This document shows, one piece after another, positions 46,684 to 56,587 of a stretch of 64,000 bases of DNA (position 1 is the first letter of the stretch; each line of letters begins with the position of its first letter). The notes below the pieces were generated by a model. It worked only from the letters and a program-made list of their open reading frames with translations. It was not told the origin of the DNA and did not search any database. Source of the DNA: Andreprevotia lacus DSM 23236 (GTDB lineage: Bacteria; Pseudomonadota; Gammaproteobacteria; Burkholderiales; Chitinibacteraceae); the NCBI RefSeq assembly GCF_900176275.1, contig NZ_FWXD01000011.1, positions 1-64,000 on the forward strand. The letters are read 5' to 3'. Both the position numbers and the translations under genes were made by a program.

Positions 46684-47427
46684 ATGCGTATCCTGATTTC
46701 CAACGATGACGGCTACTTTGCCACCGGCATCGCTACCCTGGCCGCCAAGCTGGCCACACGTCATGAAGTCGTTGTCTGTGCGCCCGAGCGCGACCGCAGC
46801 GGCGCCAGCAATTCGCTCACGCTGGATCGCCCGCTCACCGTGCGTACCGCGCCCAGCGGTTTTCACTATGTGAACGGCACACCGACCGATTGCGTGCACC
46901 TGGCCGCCACCGGACTGCTTGATGTGCTGCCCGATATGGTGGTGTCCGGCATCAACCACGGCGCCAATATGGGCGACGACACCATTTACTCCGGCACCGT
47001 GGCCGCCGCGACCGAGGGCTATCTGCTGGGTGTGCCGGCCATTGCCGTATCGCTGGCCTCGCGTAATCCGCAGCACTTCGATACCGCAGCGCAGGTGGCG
47101 TTTGATCTGGTCGAGCGTGTGGTGCGTGATCCATTCCGTGGGGCGGTGCTGTTGAATGTGAACGTACCCGATCTGCCCTACGAGGCATTGCGCGGCATTG
47201 AAACCACACGGCTGGGCCGTCGCCACAAGTCGGCCCCGGTGATCCGCAGCGAAAACCCGCGCGGCGAAACCATCTGGTGGATAGGGCCGGCCGGGCAGGC
47301 AGCCGATGCCGGGGACGGTACCGATTTTCATGCGATTGGCGCCGGGCGGGTCTCCATCACGCCCTTGTCGATCGATCTGACGGCGTATGCGCAACGGGAC
47401 TACATCGCATCATGGCTGCAAGGATGA
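46684..47427 (+). CDS. surE: 5'/3'-nucleotidase SurE
   Basis: A 247-aa metal-dependent nucleotidase that dephosphorylates nucleoside monophosphates in stationary phase. [13 protein letters not shown] with D8/D9 metal ligands, [35 protein letters not shown] and [10 protein letters not shown] are all as expected. Start of the surE-pcm-nlpD-rpoS cluster. Confidence 0.97.
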   Translation: MRILISNDDGYFATGIATLAAKLATRHEVVVCAPERDRSGASNSLTLDRPLTVRTAPSGFHYVNGTPTDCVHLAATGLLDVLPDMVVSGINHGANMGDDTIYSGTVAAATEGYLLGVPAIAVSLASRNPQHFDTAAQVAFDLVERVVRDPFRGAVLLNVNVPDLPYEALRGIETTRLGRRHKSAPVIRSENPRGETIWWIGPAGQAADAGDGTDFHAIGAGRVSITPLSIDLTAYAQRDYIASWLQG

Positions 47428-48083
47428 ATTTTGCCGAGCTGGGCGGCGCCGGCATGACGTCGGCGCGCACCCGGGCCAGGCTGGTGGATCGGCTCAAGCA
47501 GCAGGGCATACGCGATGCACGCGTATTGTCGGTGATGGGCGAGGTACCGCGTCATGTGTTCGTGGACGAGGCGATCTCGCACAAGGCGTATGACGACACC
47601 GCACTGCCCATCGGCTTTGGCCAGACCATTTCGCAGCCCTACATCGTGGCGCAGATGACCGAGCTGGCGCTGGGCGCCGCCAAGCATGAAAAGGTGCTGG
47701 AGATCGGCACCGGCTGCGGTTACCAGACCGTGGTGCTCACGCAGTTGTTCAAGACCGTGTACAGCATCGAGCGTATCGGCGGCCTGTCGCGCGGCGCGCG
47801 CGAACTCCTGTCGCGCCTGGGTATCTACAACGTGCGGCTGCGCCACGGCGACGGCAGCAAGGGCATGGCCGAGCAGGCGCCGTTCGATGTGATCATCATG
47901 ACTGCAGCCGCGCCCATTCCCCCCGAAAATCTGCTGGAGCAACTGGCCCTCGGTGGCCGCCTGATCTTTCCGGTCGGCACCGACGAGCAGGAATTGCGCC
48001 TGATTGAACACACCGAGGCCGGTTTTGTCGAAACCCGGCTGGAAAAAGTCAAATTCGTCCCGCTATTGCCGGGACTGGCCTGA
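47424..48083 (+). CDS. pcm: Protein-L-isoaspartate O-methyltransferase
   Basis: A 219-aa SAM-dependent repair enzyme for damaged Asp/Asn. [21 protein letters not shown] substrate region, SAM motif [19 protein letters not shown] and [13 protein letters not shown] 47424 overlaps the surE stop (ATGA); an internal ATG at 47454 matches the E. coli start and is an alternative. Confidence 0.96.
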   Translation: MNFAELGGAGMTSARTRARLVDRLKQQGIRDARVLSVMGEVPRHVFVDEAISHKAYDDTALPIGFGQTISQPYIVAQMTELALGAAKHEKVLEIGTGCGYQTVVLTQLFKTVYSIERIGGLSRGARELLSRLGIYNVRLRHGDGSKGMAEQAPFDVIIMTAAAPIPPENLLEQLALGGRLIFPVGTDEQELRLIEHTEAGFVETRLEKVKFVPLLPGLA

Positions 48084-48102
48084 TACCCACAAGGAGAATT
48101 GC

Positions 48103-49143
48103 GTGCGTTGGCAACGTCAACTGATCGTGCCGCTCGTGCTGGTGCTGGCTGCGTGCTCAAGCGCGCCGCACAAGCCTGCCCCCATCGTCGAACGGCCCGC
48201 CGGCGGCGGCAATACCACGACCCCGGCACCCATCGTCGAACGCCAGGTCGAGCGCAAGCCGGCCGCCGCACCCCAACCGGTGGCATCGACTACTGATCCG
48301 CGGCCGGCTACTTATACTGTCAAGAAAGGCGACACGCTGTACCGCATCGCGCTGGATCACGGTCTGAGTTACCGCGAGCTGGCAGCATGGAACAACCTTG
48401 CCGACGTGAACGGCATCCAGGTCGATCAGGTGCTGCGGCTGACCGCGCCGGAAGGCAGCAACACGGCCGGTGTTGAAACACGGCCGCTCAAGACCGACGA
48501 CGTACCGGCAGCAACGCCGATGCCGCTACCGGCACAGCAAGCTACATTGCAGTATCCGAAAGCAATCAAATTACCGTATGGCGGGGCTAGCGCCAGTGCG
48601 GTGGCGGCCCTGTCCGATGGCCCCATCGTTGCAGCCAAGCCACAGGCCGAGGCCAGCAAGCCGGCCGTGAAGGCTGCATCGGCAGCAACTGTTGCATCTG
48701 TGCCAAAGAATGAGAAAACAATTGAAAAATCAAGTACTAAAACAGATACACAAGCTACAGTAGACGATACTGATGTGAGTGACTGGATTGCGCCTACGGT
48801 GGGTAAACCAATCAAGCCATTTACGGAAGAGAGCCGCGGCATTGATATTCCGGGAAAAATGGCGCAGCCTGTTCTGGCGTCAGGGTCCGGTAAGATCGTT
48901 TATGCAGGCGCTGGTTTGCGCGGCTACGGCAAGATGATCATCATCAAACACAACAAAGAATTTCTTACGGCCTACGCACATAACAGTAAATTGCTGGTCA
49001 AGGAAGGAGATAGCGTCAAGAAGGGCGAAAAGATCGCAGAGATGGGCAATACCGATACCGACCAGGTCAAGCTGCACTTTGAAATCCGCAGGTTTGGCAA
49101 ACCGGTCGATCCAGCCAAATTCATCCAGTTAGAAAAACCATGA
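48103..49143 (+). CDS. nlpD: Lipoprotein NlpD, LysM and degenerate LytM domains
   Basis: A 346-aa outer-membrane lipoprotein, activator of the amidase AmiC at division. GTG start after AAGGAG, lipobox LVLAACS, LysM domain [18 protein letters not shown], a Lys/Thr/Ser-rich linker that is locally AT-rich, and a C-terminal LytM/M23 domain ([43 protein letters not shown]). The His that begins the zinc site of active M23 enzymes is Arg here, as in E. coli NlpD, so it is not a hydrolase. rpoS promoters commonly lie in nlpD. Confidence 0.96.
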   Translation: MRWQRQLIVPLVLVLAACSSAPHKPAPIVERPAGGGNTTTPAPIVERQVERKPAAAPQPVASTTDPRPATYTVKKGDTLYRIALDHGLSYRELAAWNNLADVNGIQVDQVLRLTAPEGSNTAGVETRPLKTDDVPAATPMPLPAQQATLQYPKAIKLPYGGASASAVAALSDGPIVAAKPQAEASKPAVKAASAATVASVPKNEKTIEKSSTKTDTQATVDDTDVSDWIAPTVGKPIKPFTEESRGIDIPGKMAQPVLASGSGKIVYAGAGLRGYGKMIIIKHNKEFLTAYAHNSKLLVKEGDSVKKGEKIAEMGNTDTDQVKLHFEIRRFGKPVDPAKFIQLEKP

Positions 49144-50111
49144 ACGATCAAATCGACATTCTGGAAGACGAAACACCGCTCGAAGACGACGACGCGCTGG
49201 AAGGCGCCGACGACGAGGGCGACGCTGACGTAGAAGCCGAGGCTGCGGAAAGCGAAGAGACGGAGAAATACGTTGCCGAAAGTACCGGCGACGTCACGCA
49301 GATTTACCTGAACGAAATTGGCCACAGCCCGCTGCTGACGCCAGATCAGGAACGCGCGCTGGCACGGCGCGTGGTGCAGGGCGATTTTGAAGCCCGGCAG
49401 AAGATGATCGAGCATAATCTGCGGCTGGTGGTGAATATCGCCAAGCACTACATCAACCGTGGCATGACCCTGCTCGACCTGATCGAGGAAGGCAATATCG
49501 GCCTGATGCACGCGCTGGAGAAATTCGACCCCGAGCGTGGCTTCCGCTTCTCGACCTATGCCACCTGGTGGATCCGCCAGAGCATCGAGCGTGCGATCAT
49601 GAACCAGAGCCGCACCATCCGGCTGCCGGTGCACGTGATCAAGGAGCTGAACGTCTATCTGCGCGCACAGCGCCATCTGGAAGCGCACCTGGGCCACGAG
49701 CCCTCGTTTGAAGACATTGCCCACCTGGTCGGCAAGGATGTCGACGATGTGCGCCGCGTGATGGGCTTGAACGAGCGCGTGGCATCGCTGGATGCACCGC
49801 TGGATATCGACCCGATGCTGACCATCGGCGAATCCATTCCCGATGACCAGCACGACGGCCCGGAAACCATCCTGCAGAACGCCGAGATCGAGCGTTATGT
49901 GCGCGAGTGGCTCAAGCAACTGAACGAAAAGCAGCGCATGGTGATCGAGCGTCGCTATGGTCTGAATGGTTATGAGGTCTGTACGCTGGAAGACCTCGCC
50001 GCCAGCCTCAGCCTGACGCGCGAGCGCGTGCGCCAGATACAGATCGAAGCGCTGGAGCAATTGCGCCGTATCCTGCGCCGCTATGGTGTATCGCGTGATG
50101 TGGTGCTGTAA
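49140..50111 (+). CDS. rpoS: RNA polymerase sigma factor RpoS
   Basis: A 323-aa stationary-phase sigma-70-family factor. Acidic N-terminal 45 residues, region 1.2 [17 protein letters not shown], region 2 [39 protein letters not shown] and [17 protein letters not shown], region 3, and region 4 [23 protein letters not shown]. The start overlaps the nlpD stop (ATGA). Confidence 0.98.
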   Translation: MNDQIDILEDETPLEDDDALEGADDEGDADVEAEAAESEETEKYVAESTGDVTQIYLNEIGHSPLLTPDQERALARRVVQGDFEARQKMIEHNLRLVVNIAKHYINRGMTLLDLIEEGNIGLMHALEKFDPERGFRFSTYATWWIRQSIERAIMNQSRTIRLPVHVIKELNVYLRAQRHLEAHLGHEPSFEDIAHLVGKDVDDVRRVMGLNERVASLDAPLDIDPMLTIGESIPDDQHDGPETILQNAEIERYVREWLKQLNEKQRMVIERRYGLNGYEVCTLEDLAASLSLTRERVRQIQIEALEQLRRILRRYGVSRDVVL

Positions 50112-50141
50112 CTGCATGCGGTATTGAGGCGAGCTTGCCCA

Positions 50142-50178
50142 AACAAGAATGCCCCGCGCTGCGGGGCATTCTTGTTTT
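50142..50178 (+). terminator. rpoS terminator
   Basis: AACAAGAATGCCCCGC-GCT-GCGGGGCATTCTTGTT followed by T tract: a 16-bp perfect stem 31 nt after the rpoS stop. The remaining sequence up to the HDOD gene at 50306 shows no gene. Confidence 0.93.
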
Positions 50179-50305
50179 AGCGAGGTCTGTCGCTTCCGGT
50201 GGTGATCACGTCGCCCGAGCAGGGCTTTAAAGGCTGGTCAGAACCCGGCTTTGCCGGGGGGCACTGGTTGATCTGCAGTTACAGCAGTGGGTACATGACG
50301 GGCGC

Positions 50306-51169
50306 TCAGAACACGTGCAGCAGGTTGCGATACGCTTCGTCCATTTCATCCTGCAGGGCGGCGAACTCCGGCTGTGTCAGCTCGGGGCGTTCCAGTGGTG
50401 TGCCCAGATCCAGCCTGGCCCATTCGTCCAGTCCGCCAGCAAACAGGTTGGCAACGAAAATGACTTCCTTGAGCGTATGTAGTTCTGTGACAGGGGGCAT
50501 GGGCTGGTCATGCTCCTGCACTGCTTCGACGATCTCTTCCGGCAGTTCCAGCGCGGCCATCAGCGAGTAACCTATGCTTTCATGCCATTGGGCTATCAAA
50601 TAGGCGACCGAGGCTGGGCGCTCGACAAGTTCAGGGTAGTGGCCGGCACGGTCGAGCATGTAGAACGCGCCCAGATCGTGCACCAGCCCGGCCATCATCG
50701 CCGTATCCGGGTTGACCCGGGTCAGCCTGGTAGCCAGTACGCGCGCAAAGGCGGCGGTTTTTAGCGAGTGTTCCCACAGCGCCTTGGACATGGGTTCGAA
50801 CTTGTCCTGCTTGCTGGAGCGCAGCTGCGCCATGGCGCAGGCCAATGCCGTGGTGCGCACATTGAGCATGCCCAGGCGGCGAATGGCGTTCTCCAGATCG
50901 GTAATGGCCGGGCCGCCAGGATTGTATTTGGCCGAGTTGGCCAGTTGCAGCAGCTTGCTGGCCACCAGCGGGTCGGCACTGACGGCGGCGGCAATGCGCG
51001 CCAGCGTGGCCGTAGGGCTGCGCATCACGGTGCCGATCTGGATGGTGGAATCAAAGCAGGTGGGAAAGACGACGTCGCCGGAAAGTTCCTGCGCAATGTC
51101 TTCCAGCATGGCAAAGCGTTCGTTCTTGAGCTCTGCAGCGTTTTTGTCAGGGCTGGCGGGGGTGTTCAT
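50306..51169 (-). CDS. HDOD-domain signalling protein (copy 1)
   Basis: A 287-aa cytosolic protein. HDOD pattern: FPTCFDSTIQIGTVMRSP, KLLQLANSAKYNPGG, IRRLGMLNVRTTALA, LVHDLGAFYMLDRAG and LIAQWHESIGYSLM. It keeps the HD-like VHDLGAF segment, but HDOD proteins generally lack nucleotide phosphodiesterase activity and act in signalling. It is a paralogue of the adjacent upstream gene (most of the sequence aligns without gaps), so tandem duplication is clear. No ribosome site stands out at ATG 51169. Confidence 0.9.
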   Translation of the reverse strand: MNTPASPDKNAAELKNERFAMLEDIAQELSGDVVFPTCFDSTIQIGTVMRSPTATLARIAAAVSADPLVASKLLQLANSAKYNPGGPAITDLENAIRRLGMLNVRTTALACAMAQLRSSKQDKFEPMSKALWEHSLKTAAFARVLATRLTRVNPDTAMMAGLVHDLGAFYMLDRAGHYPELVERPASVAYLIAQWHESIGYSLMAALELPEEIVEAVQEHDQPMPPVTELHTLKEVIFVANLFAGGLDEWARLDLGTPLERPELTQPEFAALQDEMDEAYRNLLHVF

Positions 51170-51299
51170 GCGTAATGGGCAATCCTGCTTTCACTACTAA
51201 CAAGTATAGCGAAATCTGCAGCAGCCCCAAGCACCTTGGCACGTGTTTTTGACTCACGCGCGGTGATGCTGATGCAGGCCCTGCGAGGCGTGCGGCCAG

Positions 51300-51338
51300 T
51301 GAGCGTAACGCGCCGCCAGCAGGGTTTGTTGGCGGCTC
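51300..51338. repeat. Short repeat with GCCGCC...GGCGGC palindrome (copy B)
   Basis: Read on the minus strand it starts right after the HDOD copy 2 stop codon: GAGCCGCC, AACAAACCCTGCT, then GGCGGCG. It shares the core with the palindrome at 45552. The hairpin GCCGCC/GGCGGC could slow or end transcription between the tandem HDOD genes. The rest of the 169-nt gap shows no gene. Confidence 0.5.
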
Positions 51339-52214
51339 TTAAAACGCATGCACCAGATGGTGGTATGCCTCGTCCATTTCTGCCTGCAGCGCCACGAATT
51401 CCGGCTGCTGCAGCTCGGGCCGTTCGGTCAGGTCGCCCAGATCCTGGCGGGCCATTTCGTCCAGTCCACCGGCAAACAGGTTGGCGACGAAGATGACGTC
51501 CTTGAGCGAGCGCAGCGCGGTGACTGGCGGCACGGGTTGATCCAGCTCGCGCGTGGCTTCGACGATTTCTTCCGGCAGCTCCAGCGCCTCCATCAGTACG
51601 TTGCCTATGCTCTCGTGCCACTGGGCGATCAGATAGGACACGGTGGCAGGGCGCTCGGTCAGCTCGGTATAGCGCCCGGCCCGGTCCAGCATGTAGAACG
51701 CGCCCAGGTCGTGCACCAGGCCGGTAAACATGGCCGTTTCCGGGTTGACGCGGGTGAGTTTGGCGGCCAGCACGCGCGCATAGGCCGCTGTCTTGAGCGA
51801 GTGATCCCACAGCGCCTTGGACAGGCTTTCAAATGCGACCAGCTGACGCGCGCGCAGCATCTGCTCCATGGCGCAGGCCAGCGCGGTGTTGCGCACGGTG
51901 GACATGCCCAGGCGGATGACGGCTGCCTCGACATTGGTAATCTGCTTGCCGCCACTGTTGTACATGGCCGAGTTGGCCATGCGCAGCAATTTGCTGGCTA
52001 CCAGCGGGTCGGCGCCGACTGCGGCCGCAACCTGGCCCATGGAAGCGCGCGGGCTGCGCATGACGGTACCGATCTGGATGGCCGAATCAAAGCAGGTGGG
52101 GAAGATGATGTCGCCGGTCATTTCGGCGGCAATGTCTTCCAGCATGGCAAAGCGCTCGCTACGCAGTTGCGTGGCGGTCTTGTTGGCGCTGGCGGGGGCG
52201 GCAAGGGCAGTCAT
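51339..52214 (-). CDS. HDOD-domain signalling protein (copy 2)
   Basis: A 291-aa paralogue of the downstream gene: FPTCFDSAIQIGTVMRSP, KLLRMANSAMYNSGG, VIRLGMSTVRNTALACAME, TGLVHDLGAFYMLDRAG. The two proteins share the same length and motif order through the whole HDOD domain and the DEAYxxLxHxF C-terminus. Expected role: signalling through protein contacts. Upstream promoter region 52215-52378 shows no recognisable operator. Confidence 0.9.
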   Translation of the reverse strand: MTALAAPASANKTATQLRSERFAMLEDIAAEMTGDIIFPTCFDSAIQIGTVMRSPRASMGQVAAAVGADPLVASKLLRMANSAMYNSGGKQITNVEAAVIRLGMSTVRNTALACAMEQMLRARQLVAFESLSKALWDHSLKTAAYARVLAAKLTRVNPETAMFTGLVHDLGAFYMLDRAGRYTELTERPATVSYLIAQWHESIGNVLMEALELPEEIVEATRELDQPVPPVTALRSLKDVIFVANLFAGGLDEMARQDLGDLTERPELQQPEFVALQAEMDEAYHHLVHAF

Positions 52215-52378
52215 GTCGGCGTGGCAGGCAACTTGGGTATGATCAGTATAAAGCCTGGCCGGCGATCGGGCCTGACCTGTGGCTACTTGTGTTGTTGTAT
52301 ATCACATTGCCGTATTTGCCCCACCAGCCGGGGCGCAAGGGCGCGTTGTGACGGCGGGTGCAGCTTGCCCGAAACAAC

Positions 52379-52405
52379 AAAAACCCCGCAATTGCGGGGT
52401 TTTTG
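52379..52405. terminator. Bidirectional terminator downstream of dapD
   Basis: AAAACCCCGCAATTGCGGGGTTTTT, an 11-bp self-complementary stem with A and T tracts on both sides. It ends the dapC-dapD transcript on the minus strand and insulates it from the HDOD genes. Confidence 0.9.
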
Positions 52406-52432
52406 TGGGTGTTGCGCGATGTAGTCGGCTGA

Positions 52433-53254
52433 TCAGATGCCGCGCAGCAGTTCGTTGATGCCGACCTTGCCGCGGGTCTTTTCGTCTACCTTCTTCACGA
52501 TCACGGCGCAATACAAGCTATAGCTGCCATCGCTCGAAGGCAGGTTGCCCGATACGACCACCGAGCCGGCCGGGATGCGGCCGTAGGTGACTTCGCCGGT
52601 TTCGCGGTCGAAAATCTTGGTCGATTGGCCGATGTAAACACCCATCGAGATCACCGAGCCTTCTTCGACGATCACGCCTTCCACCACTTCCGAGCGTGCG
52701 CCGATGAAGCAGTTGTCTTCGATGATGGTCGGATTGGCTTGCAGCGGTTCCAGCACGCCGCCGATGCCGACGCCACCCGACAGGTGCACGTTCTTGCCGA
52801 TCTGCGCGCACGAACCGACGGTGGCCCAGGTATCGACCATGGTGCCGTCATCCACATAAGCACCGATGTTGACGTAGGACGGCATCAGTACCACGTTCTT
52901 GCCGATGTGCGCGCCCTTGCGTGCGATGGCATTCGGCACTACGCGGAAGCCGCCGGCACGGAAGTCTGCCTCGGTGTAGCTGTCGAACTTGCTCGGCACC
53001 TTGTCGAAATACTGGGTGGAACCACCCGGCATCGGCGCGTTGTCGTTGATGCGGAAGGACAGCAGCACGGCTTTTTTCAGCCACTGGTGGGTTTGCCATG
53101 CACCGCCGATCTTTTCGGCCACGCGCAGCGCGCCCTTGTCCAGACCGTTGATGACTTCGTTGATGGCATCGCGCAGCTCGGCCGAGACATTGCCCGGGTT
53201 GATGTCGGCACGGTTTTCGAATGCGGTTTCGATAACGGTTTGCAGTTGGCTCAT
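52433..53254 (-). CDS. dapD: Tetrahydrodipicolinate N-succinyltransferase
   Basis: A 273-aa enzyme of lysine and meso-diaminopimelate synthesis that succinylates THDP. Left-handed beta-helix hexapeptides run from about 110 to 230: [74 protein letters not shown] sits before ATG 53254. Downstream of dapC by 51 nt on the same strand. Confidence 0.98.
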   Translation of the reverse strand: MSQLQTVIETAFENRADINPGNVSAELRDAINEVINGLDKGALRVAEKIGGAWQTHQWLKKAVLLSFRINDNAPMPGGSTQYFDKVPSKFDSYTEADFRAGGFRVVPNAIARKGAHIGKNVVLMPSYVNIGAYVDDGTMVDTWATVGSCAQIGKNVHLSGGVGIGGVLEPLQANPTIIEDNCFIGARSEVVEGVIVEEGSVISMGVYIGQSTKIFDRETGEVTYGRIPAGSVVVSGNLPSSDGSYSLYCAVIVKKVDEKTRGKVGINELLRGI

Positions 53255-53305
53255 GGGGCTTCCTCGCTGGTAATCGGTTTGAATTCTGATGGTGTCTGTT
53301 CGGGC

Positions 53306-54508
53306 TCAGGCCGGCTGGCAAAAACGCACGATGCGCTCGGCGGCTTCCACGCACTCGGCCAATGGTGCCACTAGCGCAATCCGCACATAGCCGGCGCCGG
53401 GGTTCACGCCGTGTGCCTCACGCGCTAGATAGGAGCCCGGCAGCACGGTCACATGTTGTTCGGCATACAGGCGGCGGGCGAACTCGGCATCGTCGCCGCC
53501 AGCCACGTGGGCCGGCACCTTGGCCCACAGATAGAACGAGGCATCGGGCAGGTTCACATCCAGCACCGTTTGCAGGCGTTGCGTAACGGCATTGAACTTG
53601 GCAGTGTACTGCACGCGGTTGTCGAGCACGTGGGCTTCGTCATCCCATGCGGCGGCACTGGCTGCCTGCACGCTGGGGCTCATCGCACAGCCGTGGTAGG
53701 TGCGATAGAGCAGGAATTGTTCAAGGATGGCCGCATCGCCGGCCACAAAGCCTGAACGCATGCCCGGCACGTTGGAGCGCTTGGACAGCGACGAGAAAAT
53801 CACCAGCCGGCTGAAATCGCGCCCCAGCAGCTTGGCTGCCTCCAGCCCACCCAGCGGCTTGGCATCGTTGAAGTAGATTTCGGAATAGCATTCATCGCTG
53901 GCGATCACGAAGCCATAGCGGTCGGACAGCGCAAACAGCTCGCGCCAGTCGTCCAGCGACGCAACCGCGCCGGTCGGGTTGCCCGGCGAGCAGACGAACA
54001 CCAGCTGCGTGCGCGCCCAGACGTCTTCCGGCACATTGGCCCAGTCCGGCTGGAAGCGCTTGGCGGCCAGGCAATTAACGTAATAGGGCTCAGCGCCAGC
54101 CAGCAGCGCGGCGCCTTCATAAATCTGGTAGAACGGGTTGGGCGAGATCACCACCGGCTTGCTGTCACCGCTGGCATCGATCACCGTTTGTGCGAACGAG
54201 AATAAGGCCTCGCGGCTGCCGTTGACCGGAATGATTTCCTTCGCGGGATTGAGCTTCAGCGCATAGCGGCGCTCGGCCCAGGCGGCAATGCTGCCGCGCA
54301 GCGCATCCGAACCCAGGGTGGCCGGGTAGGCGGCCAGCCCGTCGAAATGGGCGACCAGTGCGTCCTTTACCAGCTGCGGCGTAGGGTGCTTGGGTTCGCC
54401 TATCGACAGATTGACATGGGCCAGCGCCGGATTGGGCGTGACCCCGGCGAACAGGGCGCGCAGTTTCTGGAAGGGGTAGGGCTGCAGGGCTTGCAAACGC
54501 GGCGACAT
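53306..54508 (-). CDS. dapC: Succinyldiaminopimelate transaminase
   Basis: A 400-aa PLP aminotransferase of the DapC type that follows DapD in lysine synthesis. VNLSIGEPKHPTP, PNPFYQIYEGAAL, SPGNPTGAVASLDDW, SDECYSEIYF, cofactor Lys in IFSSLSKRSNVPGMRSGF. Context next to dapD makes the assignment firm. Confidence 0.95.
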   Translation of the reverse strand: MSPRLQALQPYPFQKLRALFAGVTPNPALAHVNLSIGEPKHPTPQLVKDALVAHFDGLAAYPATLGSDALRGSIAAWAERRYALKLNPAKEIIPVNGSREALFSFAQTVIDASGDSKPVVISPNPFYQIYEGAALLAGAEPYYVNCLAAKRFQPDWANVPEDVWARTQLVFVCSPGNPTGAVASLDDWRELFALSDRYGFVIASDECYSEIYFNDAKPLGGLEAAKLLGRDFSRLVIFSSLSKRSNVPGMRSGFVAGDAAILEQFLLYRTYHGCAMSPSVQAASAAAWDDEAHVLDNRVQYTAKFNAVTQRLQTVLDVNLPDASFYLWAKVPAHVAGGDDAEFARRLYAEQHVTVLPGSYLAREAHGVNPGAGYVRIALVAPLAECVEAAERIVRFCQPA

Positions 54509-54821
54509 GAGGGACGATGCCGATGGACAGGTAAAGCGCGATTATAGCCGTGGTGGGCGGCGGCGACTATGGCGAGGCCGATCTGGTCGGAGCAATCACC
54601 GGTCTTGCGAGGGGGGCGCATTCATTGGCAAGATGGATTCCGGACGGTGTGTGATCTGCTTGGGCGAGGAAATGGCAGGCCGTCGTCCAAATATCATGGC
54701 ATGAAAAATGGGGTGGTTTCGCCTTTGGGGGTGAAGGCGAATATTTGCTTTTCATTATCAAGTTTGATTGGATTTTTCCAGAAATCTGGCTGGATTGTAT
54801 TTGAGTTTTTTGGTGGGTAAT
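54509..54821. other. Gene-free 313-nt region becoming AT-rich
   Basis: No ORF with a ribosome site is convincing here. GC content drops clearly from about 54700 onward and stays low through the next gene. It contains the dapC promoter region and the promoter of the orphan secreted gene. No inverted repeat or insertion end was found at the composition change. Confidence 0.6.
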
Positions 54822-55382
54822 GTGAAGCGGATCTTTCTTGTTTTTCTTTGTTTGTATACGTGCTCTGCTTTCGCGCAGACATTGAGCAAAATGGATGTGT
54901 TAAAACGGACTGCAGTTTTCTCGGCAGCGCTTCAGGTAATGGCGGAGCGACGAGACTCGGAAAATGCTGCAGGCCGGCCGGACAGCGATAAGCGCCAGGA
55001 GACGCTTCAGCAAGAAGTCAAGCTTTTGTTGGGCGATGAACAGAATCCGGATGTTCTTTTTCATCTGGCCGTTCAAAGCTATTTCAACGCATTTCCTGGA
55101 AGGGCGGGCGATCAGGATGTTGATCTGCCTTATCTTTTTGCCTGGGATCAGGCGTTGGGGCGATTGTCCGAGCTAAAGACTAATGAGGCCCTGCATAGGC
55201 TTGAAAATATTTACAGTCGGATTCGCCTGGATGGCGGCGAGCATCTGTTTCTTCGTGGATTGATTAAAAAAGCGAAAGCTGATTTAAAAAATGAAACAAT
55301 CAAAAAAACCACTGAACAGACTTCTCCCCAAAGCCTCTCTGGGAGGAGTCAGTGCGGTGGCTGCACAAAAGTGACCGTGTAA
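54822..55382 (+). CDS. AT-rich orphan secreted protein
   Basis: A 186-aa exported protein with GTG start: signal peptide MKRIFLVFLCLYTCSAFAQ, then a helical soluble part (LSKMDVLKRTAVFSAALQVMAE, LLLGDEQNPDVLFHLAVQSYF) and a C-terminus with Cys-Gly-Gly-Cys (CGGC). A GGTGGG lies upstream of the GTG. GC is far below its neighbours, and codon use (many AAA, TTT, ATT) differs, suggesting recent acquisition. No family recognised. Convergent with the GGDEF gene (12-nt gap). Confidence 0.7.
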   Translation: MKRIFLVFLCLYTCSAFAQTLSKMDVLKRTAVFSAALQVMAERRDSENAAGRPDSDKRQETLQQEVKLLLGDEQNPDVLFHLAVQSYFNAFPGRAGDQDVDLPYLFAWDQALGRLSELKTNEALHRLENIYSRIRLDGGEHLFLRGLIKKAKADLKNETIKKTTEQTSPQSLSGRSQCGGCTKVTV

Positions 55383-55394
55383 CCCAACTGGCTT

Positions 55395-56432
55395 TTACGT
55401 CTGCACCCAGTATGTCGCAGTAGTCCCCTGCCTGCGTCGCTGCTTTTCTTGGTACATGGCCGTATCGGCCTCGCGCAAGGCCGTTTCCGGCGTGCTGGTA
55501 GCCGGGTTGGTGGCGATGATGCCGATGCTGGCGCCGGGGTAGTCGATGCGACACGGGCCAAGGTCGAACTGGCCTTGCAGCAGCGGGGTGAGGCGGGCTT
55601 TCATGGCGCGGGCGGCTTCGGTTGCGTCGTGGTGGCTGCCGGGGCCAATGCCGGCGACGATGAATTCATCGCCCCCCAGCCGGCCGAGAATGTCGCCGGC
55701 GCGCAGCCCGTCGTGCAGCCGTTTGCCGGTCTGGATCAGGAAGGCGTCGCCCGCTTCGTGGCCGTGCTGGTCGTTGATCTGCTTGAAGCCATCGAGGTCG
55801 ATGAAGGCAATCATTACGTCACGACCCTCGCGCCGGGCGATGGCAAACAGGCGGGGCAACTCTTCGAATACCGCGCGGCGGTTGGGCAGATTGGTGAGTG
55901 CGTCGGTGTAGGAGTGTGCAGTCAGGGCCGCATTGGCAGCTTGCAGTTGCTGCACCAGTTGTTCTTTTTCGATATGGCGGGCAATCAGACCGGCAAACAG
56001 CTGCAAGACCTGCGCGCCATGGTCGGTTAGGGGTTTGCGGGCGGAGCTGGCAGCGCACAGCGTGCCATACAGGCTGCCGTCTTCCAGTCGCACCGGGGTG
56101 CTGGCATAGGTTGCAATGCCTAATGCGGTGGCGGCTTCCGAATCCCCCCAGACATTGGCCACATCGTCGGTAAAGCAGCGGTCTTCGTCCAGCGCGCGCT
56201 TGCACAACGTGTCGCCCCAGGGCACGGTCAGTCCTTCCGGAATTTGCAGGCGCTGGCTGTTGCGCGCGTACAGGATGTGCTGCTGGCCGGCTTCCAGATC
56301 AATCTGGGTCAGGTAGGTGGATTCCAGATCGGTGACCAGCTCCAGCATGGACAGCAATTGCCGCACCAGTGCTTCAAAGGATTGTTCCTTGCCCAGCGTG
56401 GCCGAAAGCTCGGCGATCAAGGTATCTGCCAT
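55395..56432 (-). CDS. GAF-GGDEF diguanylate cyclase
   Basis: A 345-aa soluble protein. GAF domain about 15-160, GGDEF domain about 175-335 with FIDLDGFKQINDQHGHEAGD and intact GGDEF. The allosteric inhibitory site RxxD is present as RAGD five residues before GGDEF. Active c-di-GMP synthase is predicted; the GAF ligand is unknown. Confidence 0.93.
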   Translation of the reverse strand: MADTLIAELSATLGKEQSFEALVRQLLSMLELVTDLESTYLTQIDLEAGQQHILYARNSQRLQIPEGLTVPWGDTLCKRALDEDRCFTDDVANVWGDSEAATALGIATYASTPVRLEDGSLYGTLCAASSARKPLTDHGAQVLQLFAGLIARHIEKEQLVQQLQAANAALTAHSYTDALTNLPNRRAVFEELPRLFAIARREGRDVMIAFIDLDGFKQINDQHGHEAGDAFLIQTGKRLHDGLRAGDILGRLGGDEFIVAGIGPGSHHDATEAARAMKARLTPLLQGQFDLGPCRIDYPGASIGIIATNPATSTPETALREADTAMYQEKQRRRQGTTATYWVQT

Positions 56433-56587
56433 ATTGCCCCCTTGGGTGCGCTGCCCCTGAACCAGTCACTTTGATTGATGCCCAAAGGCCGGAGTGCGCG
56501 GTTTGCCGACAGGACTGCCGCTTTCTTGTAAGTATATCAAGCAGTGCAGAAAGGCCGCATGGCAAAAAGCGGCATAGACTGTGTGGC

